This document shows positions 23,080-30,817 of a stretch of DNA of 48,166 bases, in pieces. Position 1 is the stretch's first letter; each line of letters begins with the position of its first letter. The position numbers and the translations under genes were made by a program. This stretch comes from a virus, in the IMG/VR virus record IMGVR_UViG_3300025806_004101, positions 1 to 48,166 of that record, one strand, 5' to 3'. The notes beneath the pieces were generated by a model. It made no database searches, was not told the DNA's origin, and saw nothing but the letters and a program-made list of their open reading frames with translations.

Positions 23080-23532
23080 CTACTTCTCCGGTTCGTCAAA
23101 CATTCCTATATGTTCTGCAGCATCCATAAAGTCAGTTTGTTCAAAATGCTTTACATTCTTCATATCCATTTTATGAGTCTGGTCAGATGACATCTGTACA
23201 TCTCCTTCTTGCATAGGGATTGCTTTAACAGCAGCCCAACGCCAATCCTTATTAGAGGTTCCGTCTAAGAATACCATTCCCTTCTCAGGAATAGTTAACG
23301 TAGCAGGTAACCAAACAAGTCCTTGCTTATCTTTATACTTTATATCCTTATAAAGTTCAGGAGCTGTTTTGTAGGCATTTACTACTATCTCACTCTTCTC
23401 TTTCATCAGGTTACTAGTTGTAAATCCACATCCCCAGCACAACCATGTTGTTACCTCATCGTTAATTTGCTGTTGATAACAGGCATTTCCGTTACATCTT
23501 GTACATGTCACTAAGGTATCTCTATGTTCCAT
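23080..23532 (-). CDS. Zinc-ribbon phage protein of unknown function
   Basis: A 150-residue protein. The N terminus has two zinc knuckles, CTRCNG (residues 10-15) and CWGCGF (about 32-37). The rest has GLVWLPATLTIPEKGMVFLD and WRWAAVKAIP, then KMDMKNVKHFEQTDFMDA. I recall proteins with this pattern from large marine phages, without a function. The gene lies between a glycosyltransferase and the APS kinase. Confidence 0.65.
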   Translation of the reverse strand: MEHRDTLVTCTRCNGNACYQQQINDEVTTWLCWGCGFTTSNLMKEKSEIVVNAYKTAPELYKDIKYKDKQGLVWLPATLTIPEKGMVFLDGTSNKDWRWAAVKAIPMQEGDVQMSSDQTHKMDMKNVKHFEQTDFMDAAEHIGMFDEPEK

Positions 23533-23535
23533 TTT

Positions 23536-24831
23536 TTATATTTTTTTAAGTTTCGGAAGTGTTAGTTTAGGTAAATCTAATGGCGGTAGAGCTAAATTTA
23601 CCTCTTGAGCAAACTTGGGAACATTTGTGTCTAATATGGTTTTTAATGTGTCAACCATCTTTTCATAACTAAACTCTGTTCTGCTCTTATGCCCTTGTCT
23701 TTTTGCTAAAGTTGCCCACTTTTTATAATTAGTGTGAACGTCTTTTAAGGCCTTTCCCGTATCCGCAGCATCAGGCGTAAACCATTCTGCCTGCTCTATA
23801 ATAATCTCTTTTACTAAGACGGACTTGTGCACTGGTTTTAATACTCCTTTAACAGGTCTTATAAACTCACTACTTAGAAAGTCTGTCTGCCCTGACCAGT
23901 ACGAAGCTATAATCGGCTTATTAACTAAGCTGAATTCTAAGAACGGTCTTCCAAACCCTTCTCCTTTAGGTAATGAAAGAAAAGCTTTAATCTTTGGATG
24001 ATTATAAAGTGAATTCATCTCTTTATCTGATACCTCTCCATGAAGTAGGTAGACATTAGGCAGTTTACCTTTTACAGTCTTTCTTACTGCTTCTATCTGT
24101 TCCAATATCCTATTTCTATCTAAGGTAGAGGTTGTTACACTATGACTTTTCATAACAAGTGCTGGTGGATTCTTTTTATTCTTAAAAGTCTCTAAGAATG
24201 CCTTTAAGGTGAATCCCATATTCTTTCTATCTTCTCCAAAAGCACCTTGCATCCAATGTCCTGTTGTAAGGTAGCAGAATGACTCTGGTATTTTATCTAG
24301 GGTTTCTGTTACGTCGGTCTTTTCTTTACTTACTATGTATTTTGTAAGATCTGCACCTTCGAATAAAACCTCCATTTTGGTTTTGATCTCAATATTCTCT
24401 ACATGTTGTTTTGTTTTTGGATCTGTTAAGTCAAACTTACTTCTCTGAAAAGATTCTAATGCATGTTTTGAAGATACCAACATTAGGTTCATGTTATTAG
24501 CTCCTTTGATCCAAGAAGGATCACATAGAGTTGTTTCAATTCCTGCAGTAACTCCTATATTATACTTACCTACCGCTTTAAATTCGTTAGGAATAGTGAT
24601 TTGAATCCATACTTCAGGTTGGTCTGCCATATTGCGAATGATTCTTGATGAAAGTTCAGTATCGTTATGATCTTTTAAATACCCCCATCTAGTCTCTCCC
24701 CATCTTTGAGGTAGTATCTTTACATCGTATTCGTTTGTATCAATCAATGCTTGTACAAAGTCTCTTGATCTTGCTCCGTAACCTGAGTATGTGTCTATTG
24801 GACAGCTTACTACAACTTTTGCTTTACTCAT
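23536..24831 (-). CDS. Glycosyltransferase family 4-like
   Basis: A 431-residue GT-B glycosyltransferase. SGYGARSRDFVQAL (residues 16-29) is the glycine-rich acceptor-domain loop. LPKGEGFGRPFLEFSLVN near 285-305 carries the E-x7-E-like donor motif, with residues that bind the nucleotide sugar, followed by PIIASYWSGQTDFL. No signal peptide, so it works on the cytoplasmic face. It forms a tandem pair with the next GT4-like enzyme. Confidence 0.8.
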   Translation of the reverse strand: MSKAKVVVSCPIDTYSGYGARSRDFVQALIDTNEYDVKILPQRWGETRWGYLKDHNDTELSSRIIRNMADQPEVWIQITIPNEFKAVGKYNIGVTAGIETTLCDPSWIKGANNMNLMLVSSKHALESFQRSKFDLTDPKTKQHVENIEIKTKMEVLFEGADLTKYIVSKEKTDVTETLDKIPESFCYLTTGHWMQGAFGEDRKNMGFTLKAFLETFKNKKNPPALVMKSHSVTTSTLDRNRILEQIEAVRKTVKGKLPNVYLLHGEVSDKEMNSLYNHPKIKAFLSLPKGEGFGRPFLEFSLVNKPIIASYWSGQTDFLSSEFIRPVKGVLKPVHKSVLVKEIIIEQAEWFTPDAADTGKALKDVHTNYKKWATLAKRQGHKSRTEFSYEKMVDTLKTILDTNVPKFAQEVNLALPPLDLPKLTLPKLKKI

Positions 24832-24832
24832 A

Positions 24833-26284
24833 TTAGTAGTTTATTAATTTGTGTGTTATTTTATTATCTTTCTTAAATTCTCCAATTGTATAAAGTTCAA
24901 AAGATTTTCTTGGTACGAATTCATCGAAACCTTTATCTAAAGTCTCTATAACATTTTGACCCATCTTACGTGCTGTCATTCTAGCTTCATCTCCTCTTAC
25001 CCATTCATGACCTGCAAAACCTCTCTCATCTCTCTCTGTTTTTGAAAGTGAGTATACTTCAAAGATCTTATCTGCTGCATCCTTAGGTGAGCATCTATCG
25101 TCAAATATGTAAGGTGTTATTGGTGATCCTGCTAATGAAATATTAGAAGGGAATACAGGCACCGCCCACTCCCCACAATCTTTTAACGTTCCTCTATGGT
25201 TAGAAGGAAAATCAGGTGTAAGGTTTGCCCAAGCTCCGTCTTTGTCTGTAAATCTCATCTGATCTTGCATACCTCCTGTAACATTTGCAATGATCATTGT
25301 ACCTGCCATAAGAGATTCTGTTAATGCTAATCCCCATCCTTCGTTAGAAGATAGTAAGATTGTAGCATCTGCTATATTGTACAGTACATTAAGTTGAGCT
25401 GTTTCGACTTTCTCTGTTGAAAAAGCTACATGTACATAATCCGGATCACAAATAGCATCTCTCACTGCTCTAAGGTCTGTACCATGTTGATCAACTCCGT
25501 CTGTATGAAGTATGAAAGTACATTTCTTAGCTTTCTCTTTACCTATCCTATCACAAAACATTTTATAAGCGAAGATTGTATCAGCTGTATGCTTTCTACT
25601 AATATTTCTAGAGTTATAAAAGAGTACGAATTCAGAACCTTTTTTATTTAGAAGAGTTTTTTTGACTTCTTCTAATTTCATAAAATCTTCATGACCTTGT
25701 TTTATAGGGTAGTAGTGTTTTTCGTTTATACCATGAGGTACATACTCTATAATCTTATTCTTAGCTTTATCCCCTAACACTATTTCATTTATGTTCTTAG
25801 TCTGTTTTGAGATAGCCATCAATACATCTACAGATTCATAGTAAGGTTTGTTGTACATAGGTGCTGGATAGTCATCCCATATATTTAACCAAAAGATTGG
25901 AATTTTACTTCTGATTTCTCTCTCTATTTCGAAAAGCCATAACCAATACCTAGGGTCTGTAAATATCATTAAAGCATCTGGTTTCTCAACCTCGATAAGC
26001 TCTCTTAATATTTTTACATTACCGTATCCTGTATACGGCACTAACCTAACATAGGCATCGTCTATATCTGTTTCCTTATTTACTTGTTGAGACAGATCAA
26101 GTACTTTACCCTCTTCAGGATGTTTTACTGCTGCTCCTAAGTTTACCCAGTTAAAGTGGTGTGCTGTTCCAAGCACTATCTCTTTACCCATTGTACCTAC
26201 TCCTGAATGCATTCTAATGTCATCGCACAGTAATAGTATTTTTTTACGTTTAGCTTGTTCTATGTAACGAAACTTATCCTTCAT
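24833..26284 (-). CDS. Glycosyltransferase family 4
   Basis: A 483-residue GT-B enzyme. The N-terminal acceptor domain begins KKILLLCDDIRMHSGVGTMG. The donor half has LFYNSRNISRKHT, then ILLSSNEGWGLALTESLMAG (about 315-334), where E-G-W-G-L-x-x-x-E is the retaining GT4 catalytic motif. It is the first glycosyltransferase gene after the ribbon-helix-helix regulator gene, 9 bp away, and so opens the glycan operon. Confidence 0.85.
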   Translation of the reverse strand: MKDKFRYIEQAKRKKILLLCDDIRMHSGVGTMGKEIVLGTAHHFNWVNLGAAVKHPEEGKVLDLSQQVNKETDIDDAYVRLVPYTGYGNVKILRELIEVEKPDALMIFTDPRYWLWLFEIEREIRSKIPIFWLNIWDDYPAPMYNKPYYESVDVLMAISKQTKNINEIVLGDKAKNKIIEYVPHGINEKHYYPIKQGHEDFMKLEEVKKTLLNKKGSEFVLFYNSRNISRKHTADTIFAYKMFCDRIGKEKAKKCTFILHTDGVDQHGTDLRAVRDAICDPDYVHVAFSTEKVETAQLNVLYNIADATILLSSNEGWGLALTESLMAGTMIIANVTGGMQDQMRFTDKDGAWANLTPDFPSNHRGTLKDCGEWAVPVFPSNISLAGSPITPYIFDDRCSPKDAADKIFEVYSLSKTERDERGFAGHEWVRGDEARMTARKMGQNVIETLDKGFDEFVPRKSFELYTIGEFKKDNKITHKLINY

Positions 26285-26293
26285 GTAACTGTA

Positions 26294-26467
26294 TTATTTA
26301 TGTTTGTGTATTTGTTCTCGAAAGTCCTTATTATTAATATAGAGATAAATTGCACGAGAGGCAAGTTTTTGAAAAGAAAAATTATTCTCTAATGCTTTTA
26401 TTTGAAAATCTTTATAGCTTTCAGGGTCCACCATAACAGATGTCATTTTTTTATCTTTATTTCTCAT
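26294..26467 (-). CDS. Ribbon-helix-helix DNA-binding protein
   Basis: A 57-residue protein. The ribbon MTSVMVDPESYKDFQIKALE (residues 8-27) and following helix SFQKLASRAIYLYI fit the CopG/Arc-type ribbon-helix-helix fold. These dimers repress their own promoter by binding short palindromes. A near-perfect palindrome lies in the 36 bp just upstream. The gene sits directly in front of the glycan operon, so it probably controls it. The fold is inferred by pattern only. Confidence 0.65.
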   Translation of the reverse strand: MRNKDKKMTSVMVDPESYKDFQIKALENNFSFQKLASRAIYLYINNKDFREQIHKHK

Positions 26468-26482
26468 AACTATTTACCTTGT

Positions 26483-26500
26483 AGTATATACATATATACT
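26483..26500. promoter_or_regulatory. Candidate operator palindrome
   Basis: An inverted repeat of 8 + 2 + 8 bases, AGTATATA-CA-TATATACT, between the nuclease stop and the ribbon-helix-helix start. Its position and form suit a dimeric ribbon-helix-helix regulator. The AT-rich composition makes a chance palindrome possible. Confidence 0.5.
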
Positions 26501-26503
26501 TTT

Positions 26504-27442
26504 TTAGAAATCAGCATCAGGACACAGCCTTTTTTTCTTTAATTCACAGAATCTACATGCATCCTTAGAGGGAGTTGTAGCATACTCCTGGCGTATGTAC
26601 TGTCCATCCTCTCCTACTGCCTGTTTTACAAAATTTTCCAATAACGTAACTGCTTGCTTCATCTTTCTAGGTCCTGCTGGTGGTTTAAATTCCTGAACTC
26701 TTTTTTGCATTGAAGCAAACTCAGCATCTTTAGGAACCTGTCGTTTAACTATAAAATACATTACCTCTATATCATCAAGAGGAATGTTAAACTGTTCACT
26801 GAAGTAGTATTTGTATAGGAGTATTTGTGCTTTCTTATTGTCGTCTGCTTTTTGAAATTTATTCCAGCCCTTCGTGGAAGTCTTAATATCTACGATAAGC
26901 CACTTATTTACTCTTTCATCGTAGAATACCAAATCTATCTTACCTTTGAAGAATACTTTAGGGCGTAACTCCCTGTACAGGACTGTCTCTATCCCAGCCA
27001 AATACACTCCCTTAGTAGTAAAGTATGCTGCTCTCTTTTTCTGTATAAAATCCAAGATATGCTTACCGTCTAAAAAGAACTTTTGCACCTCATCTGCATC
27101 AGAAAAGTCTTCAAAATTATTTCTTTTTCTATCTTTGACGTAAGCGTTTACCATATTCTCATATAGTAGAGCATCAAGTTCCATCTCATTAGCATCCTTA
27201 ACTTTGTGATAGTATAACACCTCTAACCATGTTTGTATGGTCTCATGTATTGCTGTTCCAAAAGTCATATGGATAGACGGTAAGGTAGGTATTTCTTTTG
27301 TAAGGTGTAAAGCTTCCCACTGTCTTGGGCAAGTAGCATAGTGAACTAATCCACTGTAGGAAATATGTGTATTCTCTTCGTAATTTTGCTTTACGCTATA
27401 GTCCCAGACTTCTTTTACTTTCTCAGGTATCTTCTTAGGCAT
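26504..27442 (-). CDS. PD-(D/E)XK nuclease, Cas4/RecB-like, with Fe-S cluster
   Basis: A 312-residue nuclease. YATCPRQW (about 31-38) gives one cysteine of the iron-sulfur cluster; CRFCELKKKRLCP near the C terminus gives the other three. The nuclease core is GTAIHETIQTWL, then KGKIDLVFYDERVNKWLIVD and DIKTSTKGW, with D...D-x-K in the active-site arrangement. Related to Cas4 and the AddB/RecB nuclease domain. Likely roles are recombination, DNA processing or degradation of host DNA. Its start overlaps the DUF3310 gene by eight bases. Confidence 0.8.
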   Translation of the reverse strand: MPKKIPEKVKEVWDYSVKQNYEENTHISYSGLVHYATCPRQWEALHLTKEIPTLPSIHMTFGTAIHETIQTWLEVLYYHKVKDANEMELDALLYENMVNAYVKDRKRNNFEDFSDADEVQKFFLDGKHILDFIQKKRAAYFTTKGVYLAGIETVLYRELRPKVFFKGKIDLVFYDERVNKWLIVDIKTSTKGWNKFQKADDNKKAQILLYKYYFSEQFNIPLDDIEVMYFIVKRQVPKDAEFASMQKRVQEFKPPAGPRKMKQAVTLLENFVKQAVGEDGQYIRQEYATTPSKDACRFCELKKKRLCPDADF

Positions 27443-27692
27443 AGCTTTCCTGATTTTTAATCTCTCTCTCTAAATACCATAAAGCTTTTTTCAGGTCCTG
27501 TACAGTGTTACTCTTTTTTCCTGCTCTAGAAATGTACTTAACTGTATTTCCTAGACAGAAACCTAATTCCCAGGCTTCTATAACTTCTATGGCCTCGTAG
27601 GGATTACCTTCTCCTCCGTAATGGCTAGGATGATCAACCCATTCTTTCTCAGGCTTTCCACTGTCCCCGTATACCTCACTATTTTTTGTCAT
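27435..27692 (-). CDS. DUF3310 phage protein
   Basis: An 85-residue protein of the DUF3310 family. DHPSHYGG (about 21-28), YEAIEVIEAW, FCLGNTVKYISRAGKK and LKKALWYLEREI match the whole core. The family is widespread in tailed phages and often called nucleotide kinase-like, though no activity is firmly shown. It is upstream of the Cas4-like nuclease, with which it overlaps. Confidence 0.8.
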   Translation of the reverse strand: MTKNSEVYGDSGKPEKEWVDHPSHYGGEGNPYEAIEVIEAWELGFCLGNTVKYISRAGKKSNTVQDLKKALWYLEREIKNQESYA

Positions 27693-27716
27693 ATATATAA
27701 TATAGGAAATTATTCC

Positions 27717-28892
27717 TTACGACATATACACTATTTTGTTTTTTTCTGGGTGAATGCTGTTTGGTATCCAGTCTGTAGTACCATCTTCAAACTCTACCTT
27801 AGTTCGGTAGTGTCCTTTCTCTATAACTTTCTTAATCCTCTTACCTTGCTTCTGTGTGTCTGCTAGGTGCAGGGTGTCTTTATAACTCTTCATAGCCTCT
27901 ACCAACGCTTCATTTGGAGGTTCAGGATTTTCAATACCATCAAGTAATGCTTCCGTATCCACCTCTGTTAGAACTAACTTTTCGTACTGCTCTCTTACTT
28001 TAGGGTCACCATGTTCAGCTAACCATTCACCAATTACGTTATTTTCCGGAAACTTGGGACTCTCTTTGGACTTAGGTTCTTCTTTCGGAGCTTTAAGCCT
28101 ATCAAAAGCAAAATTTGCTGCTATAACCAATGCTATAGCCAATGGATCAAATACAAAAATAATAACAAGGAGTAGCCAGTTAATAATATTACTCATTGGT
28201 GCACCGGTAACCTCTGCAAGATACCTTAATGGGCCTAATTCCCCTGAAAGGTTGTTAGACGTCTTCACTTCAACGATCTCAGTATCTAACCTAAATATCC
28301 TACTGTTAAGAGTGTCTAGTTTTACAATTACCTCCTCTTGTCTGGTTGTTGAATTATTTAACTGTTTTTCAAATGCTTGTCGTGTAGCTCTTGATGTTGT
28401 GTTAACCAGGTTACCGTTCTTATCGGTATAAGTTATCCTATTACCTGCAAGGCCTGCTTGTAGTTCTGAGATTCCTTTGCTTAGTGTACCTCTCTCTGTG
28501 TTGTACAGATCTCTTTGCTGTATGTAGTTAGCTTTCTTTGTCTCTAGTAATTCAATCTGCGTATCTACATTTTGAGACTTATTAGCTGTTTCTTGGTATG
28601 CTGCTGATAGGTATCCGTAAATCCCCATAGAGGTTATAAGCATTAACACTAATAAAGCTCCTACAAAATAAGTCTTAAACCACCTATTTAATTCTTTCCA
28701 GTACTGGTACAGTAGAGATGCTACGATAAGCTTAGCTACCTCTAAACTACCTGCCATAATCATTACCTGTGTTTCTGCTCCTGCAAATAGCTTACTTAGT
28801 CCCGAGACTGAGTATATTGCTGCTGATGCACTTACTGATAAGGCTGTGACTGCTATAAGGAAAGGGAAAAATTGCTTCTTTAAGTTCTTCAT
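27717..28892 (-). CDS. Large membrane protein with central coiled coil
   Basis: A 391-residue protein. Hydrophobic segments lie at about 10-28, 40-60 and 72-93, a long coiled coil follows (about 95-225, e.g. IELLETKKANYIQQRDLYNT), and then a further membrane segment (about 236-265, NWLLLVIIFVFDPLAIALVI). The C terminus is cytoplasmic and charged, with PKSKESPKFPE and a closing PNSIHPEK. Similar unnamed membrane proteins occur in large phages. It sits next to the lysis genes, but nothing shows a direct lysis role. Confidence 0.6.
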   Translation of the reverse strand: MKNLKKQFFPFLIAVTALSVSASAAIYSVSGLSKLFAGAETQVMIMAGSLEVAKLIVASLLYQYWKELNRWFKTYFVGALLVLMLITSMGIYGYLSAAYQETANKSQNVDTQIELLETKKANYIQQRDLYNTERGTLSKGISELQAGLAGNRITYTDKNGNLVNTTSRATRQAFEKQLNNSTTRQEEVIVKLDTLNSRIFRLDTEIVEVKTSNNLSGELGPLRYLAEVTGAPMSNIINWLLLVIIFVFDPLAIALVIAANFAFDRLKAPKEEPKSKESPKFPENNVIGEWLAEHGDPKVREQYEKLVLTEVDTEALLDGIENPEPPNEALVEAMKSYKDTLHLADTQKQGKRIKKVIEKGHYRTKVEFEDGTTDWIPNSIHPEKNKIVYMS

Positions 28893-28895
28893 AAA

Positions 28896-29297
28896 TTACT
28901 GTATTGCTAAAAAGAGCCCTCCTATCAAGGCTCCTACTGAAACTGTCTTCCACAGTACAACTTTCGTTTTTAACTTTTTTGTATCCTTTATAAGGCTTTT
29001 AGATAAGTCACTTGAAGTATTTATTTGCTGACTTTGTAGTAGTATGATTGACTGGTTATTAAAGTCTTTACTCTCTAGTAATTTTACAATCTTATCCTTC
29101 TCAATCTCTCTAGTCTCTACCTTAAGTAACTTCTCCATAGTAAGTTGAAGCTGTTCTGAACATCCGTCTCCTTTTATAAGGTCCTTTATAATAAGTCTCG
29201 TAATGTCGGGCCTAAGTCTAATTGTTGTTGTATCTGTCTGCGAAGTAGCGTTGAAGGCTATTAAGAGAAAGAGTATCAATGCTGCTAATTTTTTCAT
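28896..29297 (-). CDS. Spanin-partner-like secreted protein
   Basis: A 133-residue protein starting MKKLAALILFLLIAFNATSQ, a signal peptide. The mature part is coiled-coil like (QLQLTMEKLLKVETREIEKD) and has a C-terminal hydrophobic segment (VLWKTVSVGALIGGLFLAI). Its start overlaps the end of the inner-membrane spanin-like gene by 80 bp in another frame, as outer-membrane spanin genes do. It lacks a lipobox cysteine, so it is not a classic lipoprotein. It probably pairs with the upstream spanin for outer-membrane disruption. Confidence 0.55.
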   Translation of the reverse strand: MKKLAALILFLLIAFNATSQTDTTTIRLRPDITRLIIKDLIKGDGCSEQLQLTMEKLLKVETREIEKDKIVKLLESKDFNNQSIILLQSQQINTSSDLSKSLIKDTKKLKTKVVLWKTVSVGALIGGLFLAIQ

Positions 29298-29562
29298 CTG
29301 TCTGTCTTTTAATTACGTTAATGTTAGTATCTAATTTTGCAATATCATTAGAGATACTTGGGATGACGTTATCTTTAATGTCGTCAATCTTACCTATTAG
29401 TGCTATGTTTAACTGTGAGGTTGAATCTATCTCTACTTGAAGATTCTCAATAATGGCATGATACTTTGCAATATCCGTTGTAACTGTTCTGGTGGTTATT
29501 ATATTCCAGATAACTAAACTGCCGATAATAAGAAATAGTAAATCCTGTCTTGTAAGTTTCAT
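29218..29562 (-). CDS. Inner-membrane spanin-like (Rz-type) protein
   Basis: A 114-residue protein with one N-terminal transmembrane segment (DLLFLIIGSLVIWNIITT) and a long coiled coil in the periplasm (IENLQVEIDSTSQLNIALIG onwards), ending in SLNSLQRYFADRYNNN. This is the design of i-spanins. The gene is preceded by a strong promoter and overlaps the partner gene. It lies directly after the two holin-like genes, in the lysis cassette. Confidence 0.65.
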   Translation of the reverse strand: MKLTRQDLLFLIIGSLVIWNIITTRTVTTDIAKYHAIIENLQVEIDSTSQLNIALIGKIDDIKDNVIPSISNDIAKLDTNINVIKRQTDEKISSIDTLSLNSLQRYFADRYNNN

Positions 29563-29579
29563 ATGATCAGTTTAATATA

Positions 29580-29610
29580 TAAATATAGGAAAAGGTTAGT
29601 AAACCACCAA
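29580..29610 (-). promoter_or_regulatory. Bacteroidota-type promoter for the spanin genes
   Basis: TTG-N20-TATATTTA on the minus strand, about 18 bp before the spanin start codon. The -33 TTG lies inside the hairpin of the terminator that precedes it. Confidence 0.7.
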
Positions 29611-29614
29611 CCTT
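29588..29614 (-). terminator. Terminator-like hairpin overlapping a promoter
   Basis: On the minus strand AAGGTT, a loop, AACCTT, then TTCC. The hairpin is weak, but it lies after the holin stop codon and the spanin promoter overlaps it, so it may set the border between the two transcription units. Confidence 0.4.
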
Positions 29615-29638
29615 CCTTATGTTTTTTATTAAAGCCCC

Positions 29639-30046
29639 CTATTCCTTGTGTTTATCTATATTCTTTAACATATCCTGTAGGAAGTCTCTTTTAACAAATC
29701 CTGCCATAGTAGCATTTTTTAATATACTAACTATTTGAAAGACTAGGAAAGGAATTAATACTGTTTGACTTAGCCAAGATACTTCCATGTAGCTTTTCTC
29801 AACTGCTAGGAGAGTAGTAAGTAGTATAGTCCAGAAGATAAAAGTCTTAAGCACTTTTATAGCCTTGTAGGTCTTGAACCCCTCTCTTATACACCCTGCC
29901 CAGATTCCGAAGAACCCGTCAACAAATATAACTAGCCCTAAAGCTATATATTCCTTAGAATTCTCCACAGTTATCCCTAGGAAATATGATCCGATGAATG
30001 ATAGCATAGTTGTAATAGTTAGTAAGTATATTAGCCCTGTTTTCAT
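29639..30046 (-). CDS. Phage holin, phage_holin_4-like
   Basis: A 135-residue membrane protein with three or four hydrophobic segments, starting MKTGLIYLLTITTMLSFIGS. VDGFFGIWAGCIREGFKT (about 43-60) and the C-terminal half with IVSILKNATM match Bacteroidota holins of the phage_holin_4 type. It would open the inner membrane at lysis. It lies between the DUF5675 and spanin genes. Confidence 0.75.
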   Translation of the reverse strand: MKTGLIYLLTITTMLSFIGSYFLGITVENSKEYIALGLVIFVDGFFGIWAGCIREGFKTYKAIKVLKTFIFWTILLTTLLAVEKSYMEVSWLSQTVLIPFLVFQIVSILKNATMAGFVKRDFLQDMLKNIDKHKE

Positions 30047-30073
30047 AATAACGGTTAAATGTTTTCCTATTAG

Positions 30074-30547
30074 TTATACAGTATCAAAGTCTTTATATGT
30101 GATTGTAACCTCGTCCCCTCGTTCTAATGCTTTTGCAATTGGTGGATATATTCTCTTGTATGCGTTTACTGATGATGAAATTACTCCGTCTTTAGTTACA
30201 TTCTGGTTCTGTCCATCTCCAACAAGTAAACACCCAGCAGTATCTTCATCTGTATTCCCTACATGTATAAGGATATACTCAAATCCCGGTACATCCTGTA
30301 CGTGTAGCATTCCTTTATGCATTGATCCGTACTTAGTCGTGTACTTATTATGAAAGCCTCCTACTTTACGAAACTTTATCTTATAGGTTCCGGCTGGGAT
30401 GCGTGTTTCGCTATGTACTTTCTTTGATCTATACTCATCTTCAAGAGTGTAACATAGAAATCTAGTTCCTTGAGTTACATCAAGCATTATACCTAAGGTA
30501 GAATCTTTTGCAGAACTGAACCTCAGCACTTCTAGTTTTAAAGTCAT
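30074..30547 (-). CDS. DUF5675 family protein
   Basis: A 157-residue protein starting MTLKLEVLRFSSAKDST, a DUF5675 family member. It has ETRIPAGTYKIKFRKVGG and ILIHVGNTDEDTAGCLLVGD (about 98-117). The H-x-G-N ... G-C-L-x-V pattern resembles L,D-transpeptidase-like active sites, with Cys as possible nucleophile. DUF5675 genes often lie beside holins in Bacteroidota phages, so a role in cell-wall handling at lysis is likely. The start is the ATG overlapping the stop of the upstream holin-like gene (TAATG). Confidence 0.75.
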   Translation of the reverse strand: MTLKLEVLRFSSAKDSTLGIMLDVTQGTRFLCYTLEDEYRSKKVHSETRIPAGTYKIKFRKVGGFHNKYTTKYGSMHKGMLHVQDVPGFEYILIHVGNTDEDTAGCLLVGDGQNQNVTKDGVISSSVNAYKRIYPPIAKALERGDEVTITYKDFDTV

Positions 30548-30762
30548 TATATTTCTTTGTTTTGGTTTTTGTTGATGAAAGCTCTTATACCATCTAGTAA
30601 GGTATCTGGAGATAATAATAAGGTAATTCCTGATGCTATTGTTATTCCAAAAATCATTAATTCTATATCCTCTTTTAGTAAAAGGTATGCTATTCCTGCT
30701 CCTATTAATAGAAGTCCTGCTAATGTAGATTTCCATGCCTTAAAGTTATTTAGGAGTTTCAT
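30547..30762 (-). CDS. Small holin-like membrane protein
   Basis: A 71-residue protein with two hydrophobic segments, STLAGLLLIGAGIAYLLL and LMIFGITIASGITLLLSP, and a short charged C terminus (INKNQNKEI). Size and topology suit a small holin or antiholin. It is the first gene of the lysis cassette, right after the terminator that ends the noncoding region. Confidence 0.6.
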   Translation of the reverse strand: MKLLNNFKAWKSTLAGLLLIGAGIAYLLLKEDIELMIFGITIASGITLLLSPDTLLDGIRAFINKNQNKEI

Positions 30763-30790
30763 AGGTACGTCTTTATTATAAATAGCACAT

Positions 30791-30817
30791 AAAAAAAAGA
30801 CCCTTTCGAGCCTCTCT
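30791..30817 (-). terminator. Strong Rho-independent terminator
   Basis: On the minus strand AAGAGGCTC-GAAA-GGGTCTTTT forms a 9-bp stem (some G-U pairs) with a GAAA tetraloop, followed by a run of T. It ends the transcript that would cover the 850-bp noncoding region and isolates it from the lysis genes. Confidence 0.75.

Noticed and set aside
27697-27704. Promoter before the DUF3310 gene
   Set aside because: A TATATTAT box is present, but no TTG lies at the 20-bp distance. The same is true for TATATTAA before groES and TATATTTA before the holin-like gene near 46.4 kb, so these were not listed as promoters.
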